Source of the DNA: Phalacrocorax aristotelis
Taxonomy: Eukaryota > Chordata > Aves > Suliformes > Phalacrocoracidae
Reading direction: 5' to 3'
Assembly (NCBI RefSeq): GCF_949628215.1
Contig: NC_134279.1
Span: 57,028,266 to 57,092,265, forward strand
Length of the DNA stretch: 64,000 nucleotides
Under the pieces are notes generated by a model, which was not told the DNA's origin, did no database searches, and was given only the letters and a program-made list of their open reading frames with translations. Shown piece by piece: positions 1 to 13,178 of the stretch (positions are counted from its first letter, which is position 1; each line of letters opens with the position of its first letter). A program made the position numbers and the translations under genes.

Positions 1-1779
1 TTTTTGGTTAGACTTTAATCTGTGCCATTTAAATTCATGACTCGCTTCTTCTTATGTGTAGCTGAGATTTAAGGAACTACATTTAAATCAAAGACAGTGA
101 AATTACAATATTTTGACAAAGCAAAATGGTTAGTGTTCAAAGTTTTCCACTTCAATAGCCTGACAGATTTTTAATATGTTAAAATTAGCCACCGAGTATT
201 ATTAGAAATTATTCATTGGTTTTAATGGCCTGGTCTTGTCCTTATTAAAAAAAAAAAGAAAGATAATTTAAACAGAAATTTACATCAAACAGACAAATCT
301 CTGAAACCCTTACTGTAACTTTAATTTCCATTAAATTTCCCATCTGTACTTTTAGCCTGATGACGATGAATACTGGCCTGGATTGAGCCATCCCCAGTAG
401 ATCTCCTGACCACACTAATACCCCCATAGCACTAAATCCCCCTCTTTCCCATCCTGCCTCAGAACTGGACAGAGTTTGGCAATTCCACCCCAAGTATGAA
501 CTCAGGTGTTCATTCCTATGATTATCTGGATATAGGCAAATATGCCCCATTATTTCTCCCTTCTAATGCTGTCTCCAACCCAGAATCATGGCCCCAGCAC
601 TCATACAAACCCAGATAATAGCCACACATAGTCACGGCTTCTTCCCAGTATCTTAAAACCCAGAGACAGCCCACTCCCAAGTAGGATTGTAGGTAGCTAG
701 TTTCCAAGATAGTTTACTCCCAAGATAGAAGTGAGGGTGACAGAGACAGGTCAGTAAAGCATTTCTTCTGTGAGCAGGCTGAGCCTTGTGGAAGGCAAGG
801 TTTTAGAGACCTCGAGTTTTCCATGGTAGAAAGAGGAATGCAACCTCCTTGCTTCATGCTCCTGTATGGATCCCAAGAGGCCATAGTGTCTGTGAAAAAA
901 TACTTCAGTGATAGGTGATGTGATCAGTAAACACCACTCCAACAAATATAGTCACTGTTTAAGAAAAAAAAAAAGAAAAAAGAAAAAACCCCCTAGCCAT
1001 TAACTTGCACCTGCATCAGTTGACAGTAGATGGATGGATTGCATGGCAGTTTCTCAGTTTCTGCATGAAGTCCAGGAAGCAATGGTGTGCTTGTTATTTT
1101 TTCTCATCTAATACAGCTTTGCCAAAGACCTCCAGTAATGAAAGTGTTGTCTCTGATTTTGACCCCACTCTCTGTTGTTTTCTCAAAGGTGCTTGAAAAT
1201 TGATAAATTGATAGTGCAGGAATTGCAAAGCCAGGAGATACAGACGTTGGTCCAGCAGAAAAGGGAACTGACTCAGCAGGACTGGCAATAGTAGCAGAGA
1301 GATTAGACAAATCTAGAGCCAGAAGTGGGAAATAGTTCCTTCTCAGCAGCCAGCCTGCAACGGCAGTTTCTAGTTTATGAACCCCAAGAGAGAGCAGGAT
1401 TGACAGCAGCTGCAAGATCTATTTGTCAGGACCGTTCACTCTGATCCTGAACCTTCCCTTACTCTTTGCCATTTACAATGAAAGCTAGATGACAGAAGTC
1501 CTGGGAGAACATAGCTGACTCAGGGGGAGGTAGGGCATGAGTGACCTCTCCAGCTGCTCCCTCTGCTCTCAGGCTCCCGGGAAGTGCTGAGCATGAGGTT
1601 GGAAACTCCCCCTGGGCAGGTGAGTGAGCAGGATTCAGCTGAGCATCCAGCCAGTAGTCAGGCTTGGGCACCCAAGGAAGGTCCCCAAAGCATATTCCTA
1701 AGCTCTTCTGGGAATCTCGGCTGGGGTTTACAGAGGTTGTAGCTTGTGTCTCTTCCCCTGATTATCGTACATTGAAAAA
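1..1779. other. Gene-free sequence
   Basis: AT-rich unique sequence with short A-rich runs near 250 and 962-986. Nothing coding or repetitive was recognised; the short open frames have no family resemblance. Confidence 0.6.
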
Positions 1780-2010
1780 GTAGGCTCTATCATTCAGTTT
1801 GTATTTTTCTGTCCTGACAGAAAATAAGCCATTTCTCAAATATGTTTTCATCAAGGCACCACCAGCTTGGATAGTGGGCTCAGCTGTGTCCTGTGGTGGG
1901 GCCATTGGCTGGAACCAGCTGTGTCCAGCACGGGGCAGCCCCCAGCCTCTCCTCACAGTCCACCCTGCAGCCCATCCACTACCAACATCTTTCCACCAAC
2001 ACCTGGGCTT
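1780..2010 (-). mobile_element. Decayed avian LTR-like fragment
   Basis: Read on the minus strand, the segment resembles the 5' part of an avian ERV LTR as I remember it: a GGCTGCAGGGTGG block, GTGAGGAGAGGC, GGGGGCTGCCCCGTGC, GGACACAGC, and then AACATATTTGAGAA. It is diverged, neither terminus can be set, and no target duplication was found. The assignment is from memory and tentative; the borders are approximate. Confidence 0.4.
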
Positions 2011-4437
2011 GACCAGCTTATGGGATGGCACAAGACACAGTCAAAGCTACCTCACATGGCAAGTATTTTTCAAAACGATGTTCCCTGTAGGACTTCAACA
2101 AACTCAACACAGCATGGAAAAGGTACAGATTAATTAATTTTCAGCTTTTCCAAAATATCTGACTGTTCATGGCATATGTGACAGGACAAAATGCCTACTT
2201 AACATTCTAAGGAAAAAGGTGTTTTACTTCCACAGCTGGTCTATGTACAGATAGTAAGAAGAGGAGAGGCAGAGTATCTTACAAACAAATTAAGAGACCC
2301 TCCCCAGCACAGCATAAAAGAGGTCTACATGGTAGATCATAGAAGTGAGATGAAGAGCATGTAATGGGATCTCCAGAGGGATGTCTGCATCTAAGGACAT
2401 ACCTGTAGCATTTTCTTCACTGAATATAGTGAGATGTCTTCCAGATGTCTGTCTTGTACCTTCAGTGTCTCCCTGGAGACATCACTTGTAGATGTTTTTC
2501 TGGTGCCTTCGAATAACCCACCCAAGTTTCTCAGGCAGGCAGAGAAGCCCATGTCATTGTGACCACAGAGGCTGGCATGCAAAATATCTCAAATTAAAAT
2601 TGTACTGTAAAGCATTACTTCATAGTCTAGACTTACCACTTCTCCAACAATTCAAGAGAGGTTATGTGAGTTACATAAAGCTCTTCATTATAAGAAATAA
2701 GTCTTACCAGAGTTTTATAATAAAGCATAATAGCATGTACTGATGCGTGGAAAAAAAAATTCGTTTCCATAGCAATAGGAAAAATGTGAATAGTTTTCAA
2801 GGTCTTTGCTTGCTTTCTTTTATTAATGCTGGTTGTAAAATATCTGAAGGAGGAACAGCTAAGGTGCATCTACTCTAGAAGGAGACACAGGAATCCATCA
2901 TTCAAATTACACCATCCATCAAGGGTTAGTTTCCAGGAGTCTGGGTTGGTATGGCTTGAAAAATTACTTTAAGCAGTTCATTGGTGGGAAGGGACACATA
3001 TAGCAAGAACAGCAAGACAAATGCCAATCTTCCTCCAACCAGCAGTACTGAAACAATAACATTAGATTTCCAGCTAAATATTTTGTCTGTATTGAAACGT
3101 TCTCAGGACTCATTCTACTGTGCAGATCAATTACACAGAGCCTCCCACAGTCAAGGTTAAAAATACTCCACCTTGAAGTTTAGCTGAGACTCTTTCAGCT
3201 AAGCTTGTTCTGTGTTAGCTGAAAGTGGTTTGGGACCTTTCACCCTCTTTGTACAGGTGTGTAAGGTACCACCATCAGAGGCTAGGCATCCCAGAAAAGG
3301 TGAATAGACACAGCTGCAAAGGACCGTCTTCGACAGTCTCCGCGAGGCAGTGAAGCCTTCCTCTTATTCTACCATTAGGACTCCAGCATCAGTCCAGCTG
3401 TTGCATGAAAATGGTAAGTTCCTGAGGCTTCTATTGCCACCTGGCCTCTCTGAGAGCTGTTTTTGGGATAGCCAGCCTTACATCACTGGAAAAGGATGCT
3501 GGAGTCCCAGATTTTCTCTAGATAGTCCCAATCATTTTGCAGGATGTTCTTATGAACATGCAACCCACCAGATGAATAGAGATGAGTCTGTGGAGCAGGT
3601 GGTGGAAAACAAGCCAAACTATATTTCTTACTGATGTTGTTTTTAATTGGATGTGGGTTTTGTGATGGAACAGTGATCCCTCTCCACCACTGTCAAACAG
3701 GGAAGGGTAAAAAGCACTCTCTCTTGGAGCAATGCACTACTTACTTGTCTACTATACTACTAGTAGTAGTACACTTAGTCTACTTAGTCTAACATGGCAA
3801 GGACTCAGATGGCTGGTGGAAGGTAAGATTGCAGTTCTGCTTGAGCCTCAAGTCAGAAAAAAGCACCGTTTTCCTAACTGTGAGTATTCTGGGGGAGGGA
3901 AAGGAGTTTTCTGGGGTAAAGCTCCCCTCTAACAAGGGAGAGAGGCTGAGCTGGTAGGATGGAGTAGATTACAAATTGTATTTCTTTGACTAGAAGGTGG
4001 AAGAGGCTGTTTGCCACTTGGTCTGTAGAGAAGGCCACTTTTACTTAATGCTTGGCCACAACAAGGAGCTATTTATGTGATTAACCTCTGAAAGACTTCT
4101 ATAAGACATTCGGAAGAATTTTTATTTCAGTAAAAACATGAGAATTTTCTACTTGGTTTGAGCTAAAAGGACAATTATTTTTTTCTATCAGGTATTGTTG
4201 TAGCTGTAATTTTAAGTGCATTGTGCTACATCAGTATCTTCTAATTGTAAGCTACTGGAGATCATGAGAATGAGTTTTTTCTTGTCTTGAGAATTGTCTG
4301 TCTGTCTACTTTCTTCCTTTTCCATTTAAGCATTTCACATTGCTCCTTTGGCTGTCTTTAAAATGGCACATAATTACTTATGGCCTGAGACCCAGCATAA
4401 TACTTAATCACTTACTAATGTACGAGTATTACATTTT
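2011..4437. other. Gene-free sequence
   Basis: Unique intergenic DNA. A small local palindrome and direct repeat (ACTACTAGTAGTAGT, then CTTAGTCTACTTAGTCT) lies near 3,760-3,790. Nothing else was recognised. Confidence 0.6.
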
Positions 4438-5840
4438 TCATAGAATCATTATTAAGGTTGGAAGACACCTCTAAGATCGAGTCCAAGGGTTAACCCAACA
4501 CCACCATGCGTCCTAAACCATGCCGTGAAGTGCCACATCTACACATTTTTTTAACACCTCCAGGGATCCGACTCTACCACCTCCCTGGGCAGCCTGTTCC
4601 AATACCTGACCACTCTTTCAGTAAAGAAATTCTTCCTAATATCCAATATAAACCTCCCTTGATGCAACTTGAGGCCATTTCCTCTCATTCTATCACTAGT
4701 AACCTGGGAGAAAAGACAACACCCACCTCACTACAACTTCCTTTCATGTAGTTGTAGAGAGCGATAAGGTCTCCCCCCCAGACTCCTCTTCTCCAGACAG
4801 AACAACCCCAGTTCTCTCAGCCGCTCCTCATAAGACTTGTGCTCTAGACCCTCACCAGCTTTGTTGACCTTCTCTGGACATGCTCCAGCAACCCAATGTC
4901 CTTGTATTGAGGGGCCCAAAAGTGAAAACAATATTCAGGGTGTGGCCTCACCAGTGCTGAGTGTAATAGCACGATCACCTCCCTAGTTCTGCTGGCCACA
5001 CTGTTCCTGATACAAGCCAGGATGCCATTGGCCTTCTTGGCCACCTGGGCACACTGATGGCTCATGTTCAGTCGGCTGTCAACCAATACCACCAGGTCCT
5101 TCTCTGCCGGGCAGCTCTCCAGCCACTCCTCCCCAAGCCTGTAGTGTTGCATGGGGTTGTTGTGACCAAAGTGCAGGACCCAGCACTTGGCCTTGTTAAA
5201 GCTCATACAACTGGCCTCGGCCTATCAATCCAGCCTGTCCAGGTCCCTCTGCAGAGCCTTCCTGCCCTCAAACAGATCAAGAATCTCACCCATCTTGGTG
5301 TCATCTGCAAACTTACTGAGGGTGCACTCGATCCCGTCATCCAGATCATTGATAAAGATATTAAACAAGGCTGAGCCATGGGGAACACCACTTGTGACTG
5401 GCCTCCAACTGGATTTAGCTCTGTTCACCACAACTCTCTGGGCTCGGCCATCCAGACATTTTTTTACCCAGCGAAGAGTACACCCGTCCAAGCCATGAGC
5501 TGCCAGCTTCTCTAGAAGGATACTGTGGGAGACAGTGTCAAAGGCTTTACTGAAGTCCAGGTAGACAACATCCACAGCCTTTCCCTCATCCACTAGGCAG
5601 TTTACCTGGTCATAGAAGGAGATCAGGTTTGTCAGGCAGGACCTGCCTTTCATGAAGCCATGCTGGCTGGGCCTGATCCCCTGGTTGTCCTGCACTTGCC
5701 TGGTGAGGTCACTGAGGATGAACTGCTCCATAACCTTCCCTGGTACCGAGTTCAGGCTGACAGGCCTGTAGTTCCCCAGATACTCCTTCCGGCCCCTTTT
5801 GTAAGTGGGCATCATATTGGCAAGCCTCCAGTCATCTGGG
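4438..5840 (-). mobile_element. CR1 LINE, 5'-truncated, 3' half of ORF2 and 3' UTR
   Basis: The minus-strand translation shows a CR1 reverse transcriptase: [18 protein letters not shown], a [12 protein letters not shown] block, the catalytic DFSKAFDTV and the active-site FADDTKM. It continues into the CR1 C-terminal region ([19 protein letters not shown]). The 3' end at about 4,438 has the CR1-type terminal TAGAATCA/AAGGTTGGAAG pattern. The copy is dead. A TGATAG double stop interrupts the frame near 5,216-5,221, a few residues are missing beside VPHGSALFN, and the last part is frameshifted near 4,850. Truncation at about 5,840, just upstream of the reverse transcriptase, is usual for CR1. 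Confidence 0.93.
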
Positions 5841-8800
5841 TTGTTGGTTTTTTAAAAATTTTTCATTTACTAGAGGTAATATAAAATAAAAAAATGTCAC
5901 CTGGCTAATTGTTTAATATTATTCATGCATTCATTATGCTACATCCTTTCACGGATGCTGGTAAAATGGAAAACATCTGAACAGCTCTAGGCAAATTATG
6001 GAGAAAGGCTCAAAACCCCTTGTTCAAATCTTCCTTTCCTCTGAGCTTGCTCCACAGAACACAGTGCGCACAGAAAGCCTGGATATATGTGGTGATAGAC
6101 AGAGCTGGTAATGCTACCTATTATCGGTCACCTGACAATTTCCCTTGAAACATCCTACTTTGGTTGTTTATATCTCTGCCTAACTATTTGGACTAAAATT
6201 TTCTATGCCAGGTTCTCTGCCTCAGGCTGAGTTTTATTGAAAGCGTTGCAAGGAAAAAAAATAGTCTGCTGTGTCAGAGAACAGAACTGATGGAGGAGGG
6301 GAAAGCACTGCTTTTTCCACATTACCAAAAGAGTTCAATTAAATAAACAGGACTCTGCTTGCTGTTGTTTTTCCGAGTCATTGCAAGGTGCCGCAGCAAT
6401 GAAGTGGTTGGATTTGTGTGACATTGGAAAAAAAGAGCTGGCTGATGAAAGCTGCAGTGGAGTAGGAGTGCTTAAGTAAAGCAAGGTTCAGATCTCCATT
6501 TTGGTTTCAGGGACACTATTCCCAGCTAGAAAAAGAGGATCATTCTAACCATTTTGAAGGAAATCGGTGTCTCAAAGCAGAGAAGGAGGAGAGAGTATGG
6601 GGATGAGACAGAAGGAATCTGCACTTGAGGGAGGGTGAGGGCAAAGGGGAAGAGAGGGCTTGCACCAGACAGTGTTCTCCATTTCAGACCCTGATGGAGC
6701 CACAGATCACCAGATTCCCCGTCCTTCCACTGCTAGCAGAGTCTCATCCTGTTCTCATCATATGGCTGCTCTGTGAACAGAGTGACAAGCTGTTATCTCA
6801 CCCAGTGATATAGTCAAGAGATTTGTGTATTGGATCTAAAATGTTCTGTACTGTTGATTGACCCTCCCATGTGACAGTCAGCATGACTCTTCTACGGCAG
6901 CATTGGCCTCCTCAGTTCTTGGAGTGGTTAAATCTAGGAAATATGCAGGAAAAGACATGCAGATAAGTTGCAAAGTCAGTGCCATCAAAGTTATAGAAAG
7001 CTAGACTAAAAACTGACACTGTATTTCCCACCACATCTCACATGGGACTGCTCCATTTAATTGCTCACAGCATTTAGCTGCCAAATTCTGCTTACATGCT
7101 TCAAGCAGAGAAAAACATGGGCTGATAGTCTAGAACTGGCAGAAGAGCTGAGGGGAAGAGCCTGAGCAAGCTTCCTAATGTTAAGACATCATCAGTTCCT
7201 CCAGCTCTTGCTCCCTCTCAAAAGTAAGGGGGAATTCATTTGGCATCTATGATTTAAAAGCAAAGAGTTTGTAACCTTATTTTTAAATGCATGTGTATAT
7301 ATAATTTACCATTCCTCTTAATTGTAAGCCTACATTTTAAGCTCTTTCAATAGAGAACAGATTTCTTTGGACAGAACTTTTAATTTCCTGCCTTCATATT
7401 TTATCAGTGGAGCAGGCAGTGAAGTGCTAGAGTCCTCTCTTCCTCCCCATCTCTCATGGAAGATGTATTTACAAATCACGTTTTACAGGAGGCTTCCAGA
7501 CTCTAAACACCCGTAAGCAATGCAATGAATCACAAGAACAGACATAATGCTACATACACAGGAAGCAACTGAAATCACTGAATAAAGTAACTGAGAAAAT
7601 AAACATGTTCTGTGGTGGGGTTGGAAGCAATGAAGAGGCAGGAAATGCTCATTTCCAAACCCGTTCATTCCGAGGTAATTCAGGTGTCATGAGGACAGCA
7701 GCCAGCAATGCTACCTTCCACATGTGACGTTTTTCACCAAATAAAGCATGCCAGGCAGAGACTAACTGCTTCATCAGACATCAGGCTCAATGTGCTCTTC
7801 CCCAGCTCTCAAGGAAATGTGCTTTGCAGTCACATTGGCTGGGGCGGGGGGGGGGGGGGGGAAGCTTATTTTTAGTGGTATCCATTTGAATCATAGTCAA
7901 ATTTCCTGCAATTTACAGGCCAGCATCCAACCCTCAGGCCTTGTGCAGGTGGGGACTCGGTGTGCCTCCGAGGTGGCACATTATCCAGGCAAGAGGAAGG
8001 AGCCATCTGGCTGCCCTGCAGCGCAGTGCTGGGAGAGCAGCCTCAGGAGAAGGAGCTGCCACTGCTTCAGCTACCAAGGAGGGGGACTGGGGGAGGGGGA
8101 GAATCACTGTCTGAGCATGGACTAGCCAGCTAGCTCATATCCAAATGCCTGCTGTTCCCTTTCATCAGATAGAGGATCAGACTCAAAGTCAAAAGGAGTT
8201 GTCTTGGATGTTTTTCTTCCATAACCCACGCCAAATAGTAGATTTCATGATAGCCTGAACCGATAAATTCTAATAAATCAAACAGGAAAGTCCATTTACA
8301 GAGTATTGGTATCAGCTGTGTACATACCTTTGCATCAGACCCACCTCTTCAGGACCTGCTCTATGCGCTGCTTCAGCTCCTTGTGTGCAGCCAGATTTGC
8401 AGTACTGAAATGCACTGTCAGCTGATCAATGCAGTCCGTGGGGTGACTTAGTTCTAGTGTGCTTATCAAAGATTTTCCAACAATATGAATACATTAATAG
8501 GACACAGATTTTTAGGGCATATCAACAATGGCCTGGAGCACTGTAACAAGCCTTGACAGAAATTACGTTCATACACAAGAAACAGATTGAGAACTAAAAA
8601 TCAGTTAATGGTAAAACGGAAAAATACAAAGGAATAGTGCAAATAAAACCCATCTCTGCTGTGGACATATTTCTCTTTAGTGGAGAGAAGATCATTTCCA
8701 GAAGCTGCAGGAGGAAACAATTGTGAGAGTCTGCCAGACAATCTGCAACACAAAAGCCTGGAGTGGAATGATAACCAGAGAAAAGCACTTTATTCCCTTT

Positions 8801-10137
8801 ACGTGATGCATTTTTTTCCCAGCAGAAACCACAGAGCCATGATAAGCTGACGTTAAGGTTCTGCAGATCTTTCCTTATGATGGATTGTTAATGAGTGAAA
8901 TATAGCTATTTTAAAAACTTCTGCCTTACTTTATTATTTGGGGGTAAAGCTTAGCCATCCCTGTCCCTGGTCAAGGAAGGACTCTTTTTAACTACACAGA
9001 TAGCATCTCTTGGGTGCAAGATGGCACATGGCATACGCAGGTCTTGCCATAAACTAATGTAGGAAGTCAAGCAATTCCGGTAATTAAGAAAGGGCTTCCT
9101 GGGCCTCATTGCTATTCTGGGACTGCCTTTGTTTTGTAGTTTTATAGGAAGATTTCTTCCTCCACTGCAATTTCCAGCAGGTTCCCTGCAAACAGCTCAT
9201 TTGTTTGAGCCATGGGTGAGAGAGAGGTTTCACTTTTAAATAGCAATATATGACCTAAAAATCTCTTGGAAATGAATGGATAAGTGAATTGGGAAAGCAG
9301 TGCAATGCTGCTTTCTTTGCGTGATATGCACGAGTGTTTTCCAGATGCTAAAAACCCACAGGAAAAGACGGTCCTCTCTGAAGTGTGTCACTGTGTGCTT
9401 AGCCAAAGCGGAGAAGTGGTTTACCATGTAATGCAACACACAAAGCTCTCGTTTGAATTAGCCATGTAAATGACAAATATGGTTAGCAGCGCAAATGAAC
9501 CCACTGAAATTTAAGTGAGCAGCATGTAATTAATGACTTAAGTCAACAATGAAACTGCTTATGTTAATCTTTCAAAAACAGTCATTAAATGTTTCCTAAG
9601 CACAGTCAGTACACTGATTAACAAGCAAAGTCAAAAGATCATTTTCTTCATGAAGTTCTTTACGACAGAGATTTCCAAGCTGCAGAGAGCTGGTTAGTCA
9701 GGTATTCATTCCTTTTAATTTTAGCCATTAAGCATAAGGGGGTACAGCAGAGGAAAACAGAGAAGGAAATTAAATATGCATGTATGTGCGGAAGTACACG
9801 GGGTAATTTTTTTTTTAGGTTTTAAAAAAACACATGCATTCTTTTCTAATGTTATTACACCTAATTATATCTTGTGGTTATCAAGGGGATGTTCTCAATT
9901 GCAAACAGGAGGAAAACTGTTCACTTGAGACTGGAAATAGAAGAAGTTGTGCTGTCTCTGTGAATGCAGTCCATGCTCTGAAAATTCAAAACTTCTTTCT
10001 GTATAATGTGATAAATTATCTATGTCAGTACTGACTTAGCAGTATCCATATTAATATGTGGCCTACACCATAGATTTTCTTTGAAAGTCAGAGACCAGAT
10101 TTTTTCTGTTCATCTATGGAAAATTAATAACATAATG
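5841..10137. other. Gene-free sequence between two CR1 copies
   Basis: Unique sequence with the poly-G tract at 7,846. AT-rich stretches with TAATTA-type motifs near 9,520-9,640 could be conserved non-coding DNA, but nothing in a single sequence proves that. Confidence 0.55.
7846..7861. repeat. Poly-G tract (16 G), preceded by GGGGC
   Basis: Sixteen consecutive G, with four further G just before a single C at 7,845. It could form a G-quadruplex on the plus strand. Its length should be treated as uncertain because homopolymer G is error-prone in sequencing. Confidence 0.95.
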
Positions 10138-13094
10138 AATCACAGAATCGAATCACAGAATCACAGAATCACAGGTTGGAAGGGACCTCAGGGGTCATCT
10201 AGTCCAACCTTTCTAGGAAAAGCAGAGTCTAAACAAGAGGGCCCAGCACCCTGTCCAGACAACTCTTGAAGGTGTCCAACGTGGCCAAGTCAACCACTTC
10301 CCTGGGGAGATTATTCCAATGGTTGACTGTCCTCACTGTGAAAAATTTCCCTCTGGTGTCCAGTCGGAATCTCCCCAAGAGCAATTTGTGTCCATTCCCC
10401 CTTGTCCTCTCCATGTGACTCTCTGTAAAACGGGAGTCTCCATCTTCTTTGTAGCTACCCCTTAAGTATTGGTACACATTGATGAGATCCCCTCTAAGCC
10501 TCCTTTTCTCAAGGCTGAACAAACCCAGCTCTCCCAGCCTGTCCTCGTATGGCAGGCTTCCCAGTCCTCTGATCATCTTGGTGGCCCTTCTCTGGACCCC
10601 TTCCAGCCTGTCCACATCCTTTTTGTACAGTGGGGACCAGAACTGTACACAGTACTCCAGGTGTGGCCTGACAAGTGCTGAGTAGAGTGGGATAATGACT
10701 TCTTTCCCTCTGCTGGCAACGCCCTTTTTGATGCAACCCAGCATCCCGTTGGCCTTCTTGGCTGCAGCAGCACACTGTTTGCTCATGTTGAGCTTTCTGT
10801 CCACCAGGACCCCCAGGTCCCTTTCCACAGAGCTGCTCTCCAGCCAGGTGGATCCCAGTCTGTGCTGCACTCATGGATTATGTTTTCCCAGGTGCATGAC
10901 CTTATGCTTGTCCTTATTGAGCTTCATAAGGTTCTTGTTGGCCCACTCTTCCAGCCTATCCAGATCTCCCTGCAGAGCAGCTCTCCCTTCTGGAGTGTCT
11001 ACTTCCCCACTCAGTTTGGTGTCATCAGCAAATTCCATCAGGCTACACTTGATGCCGTTATCCAGATCACTTATAAAGATGTTGAATAACATTGGGCCCA
11101 ATATCGATCCCTGGGGGACTCCACTAGTGACAGATTGCCAGTTTGAGAAACGGCTATTTACCACCACCCTTTGGGTGCGGCCTGTCAGCCAGTTCCCCAC
11201 CCACTGCACAGACCACTTGTCTAGGCCATAACACATCAATTTCTCCAGGAGGAGACTGTGGGGGACCGTCTCAAAAGCCTTGGAGAAGTCTAGGTACACA
11301 ATGTCCACCACCCGCCCCATGTCAAGCAGGCAAGTTACTTTGTCACAGAAGGCCACCAGGTTTGTCAAGCACGATCTGCCTTTAGTGAAGTCATGTTGGC
11401 TTTTCCCAGTCACGTGCTTCAATTGACTTGTGATGGCCCCCAGGAGGATTCGTTCCATAACTTTCCCGGGGATTGAAGTAAGGCTGATGGGCCCATAGTT
11501 ACCCAGATCCTCCCTCGAGCCCTTCTTGTAGATAGGGGTAACATTTGCCTTCCTCCAGTCCTCTGGGACATCCCCCATTCTCCATGACTTCTCAAAGATT
11601 ATGGAAAGCGGCCTTGCAATGATGTCAGCCAGTTCTCTCAACACCCTTGGGTGGATGGCGTCAGGGCCCATTGATTTGTGGGGGTCAAGCTGCTATAGTA
11701 CATGTACTAACTCTTACTTCACCGATGGTGGGTTGGTGTTTGGATCAATTGGCTATTTCATTCCCAAAGCCTGGGACCCGACAGTGTTGGTAAAGACCGA
11801 GGTGAAGAAGGTGTTGAGGACCTCTGCCTTTTCTGCATCATTGGTGATTGATTCTCCTTTTCCATTTAACAGTGGACCTATGTTTTCCTTCTGTTTCTCC
11901 TTGTGGTTGATATGTCTGAAGAACCCTTTCTTTTTATTTTTTATGTCTACAGCCAGTTTCAATTCAAATTGGGCTTTTGCTTTTCTGACTGCGTCTCTGC
12001 ACTCTCTGGCTATGCCCTTGTAGTTCTCAGCGGATAATCCTCCACTTCTCCATTTCTGGTGTGTGTCCCTTTTGGATTTGAGTAGACCCAGGAGGTCATG
12101 GTTGAGCCATGGGGGCTTTTTGCTCCGCTTACTTCCTTTTCCTTTGTAGGGGATAAATTGGCTTTGTCCTTCCAATAGAGAGTTCTTGAAGAATTCCCAG
12201 CTCTCACTAGCTCCTTTGTATTCCATGGAAGCCTCCCATTGAATCCCTCCTAATTGAGCCCTGAGTGCACTGAAGTTTGCTCTTCTAAAATCCAGAACCC
12301 TTGTCTTAGAGCTGACCTTCAGCACACTCAGCAGGATCCCAAGCTCCACAATCTTGTGGTCACTGCAGCCAAGGCTATCACTAACCGAGATGTTACAAAG
12401 CAGGCATTCTCGGTTTGTGAAGAGCAGGTCCAGCAGCGCCTCCTTCCTGGTTGGCACATCTAGCATTTGTATCAGGAAACAGTCTTCTATACATTCCAGG
12501 AACCTGGTGGATGACATGCAAGCTGCCGTATTGTTCTTCCAGGAGATGTCTGGGTAGTTGAAGTCACCCATCAGGACCAGGTTCTGTTGGCCAGAAGCTT
12601 GCTTTAGTGCCCCAAATATCACTTCATTGGCTTCATCACCATGGTTAGGAGGTCGATAGCAGATGGTCACTGTGAGGTCCTGCTTGGAGATGACCCCTTT
12701 GACTTCAAACCAGAGGCATTTGACAGAGCAGTCGCAATCACCGTAGTTGACTTTGATACATTCAAGGTGTTCCTTGACGTAGAGTGCAACTCCTCCACCT
12801 CTTCTACCTTGCCTGTCTTTACGAAAGAGCTTGTAACCATCCATTGCGATGCCCCAGTCGTTTGAGGTGTCCCACTATGTTTCAGTTACTCCTATGATGT
12901 CGTACTCTTCTGACTGGGCACGGAGCTCCAGTTCCTCCTGTTTGTTACCCAGACTGCGTGCATTCGTGTACATACACTTGAGGTGTTTACTCTTTTGTTT
13001 CACCTCTTGGGAGTCAGCTAGGGAACCTTTATCACCACACTGCTTGGCCTGACTTACATCACAGCATTTTGTTTTCCTCTTCCCTTCTTTTTTG
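10138..13094 (-). mobile_element. CR1 LINE, about 3 kb, nearly complete ORF2
   Basis: On the minus strand the element runs from an endonuclease N-terminus (NARSLGNKQEELE near 12,960) to the 3' tail at about 10,138-10,175, which carries tandem AATCACAG-type octamer copies typical of CR1 ends. The left border abuts unique AT-rich DNA. The right border abuts an AT-rich TATA/TTAA tract at about 13,094, so the 5' UTR and ORF1 are missing. It appears to be a different CR1 subfamily from the copies at 4.4 kb and 41.7 kb, judging by its C-terminal wording. Confidence 0.95.
10229..13093 (-). pseudogene. CR1 ORF2 (endonuclease + reverse transcriptase), inactivated by stops
   Basis: The domains in order are an APE-type endonuclease (VALYVKEHLECIKV, then GDFNYPDISW, then the catalytic SDHKIVE), a linker ending in [20 protein letters not shown], a reverse transcriptase ([49 protein letters not shown]) and the C-terminal domain ([36 protein letters not shown]). 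All pieces lie in one reading frame with no indel frameshift. There are five in-frame stops, at 12,875, 11,753, 11,714, 11,693 and 10,871. It therefore encodes no full protein, but it decayed by substitution rather than indels, which suggests a fairly young insertion. Confidence 0.9.
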
Positions 13095-13178
13095 GCGTAT
13101 ATGCATATATACACACATATAAACACACGTATATAAATAATTAATTAATTAAATAAAAAAAAATATATATATAAAATT
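13095..13178. repeat. AT-rich low-complexity tract next to the 3-kb CR1
   Basis: TATA, ACAC, TTAA and poly-A runs directly adjoin the truncated 5' end of the CR1. This may be the insertion site itself, or low-complexity DNA that grew there later. Confidence 0.8.

Noticed and set aside
9480..9700. TAATTA-rich stretch as a conserved enhancer candidate
   Set aside because: A single genome cannot show conservation, and AT-rich DNA yields such motifs freely.
10695..11231. Plus-strand open frames of up to 178 codons within 10.2-12.9 kb
   Set aside because: They are the antisense shadow of the CR1 ORF2 on the minus strand.
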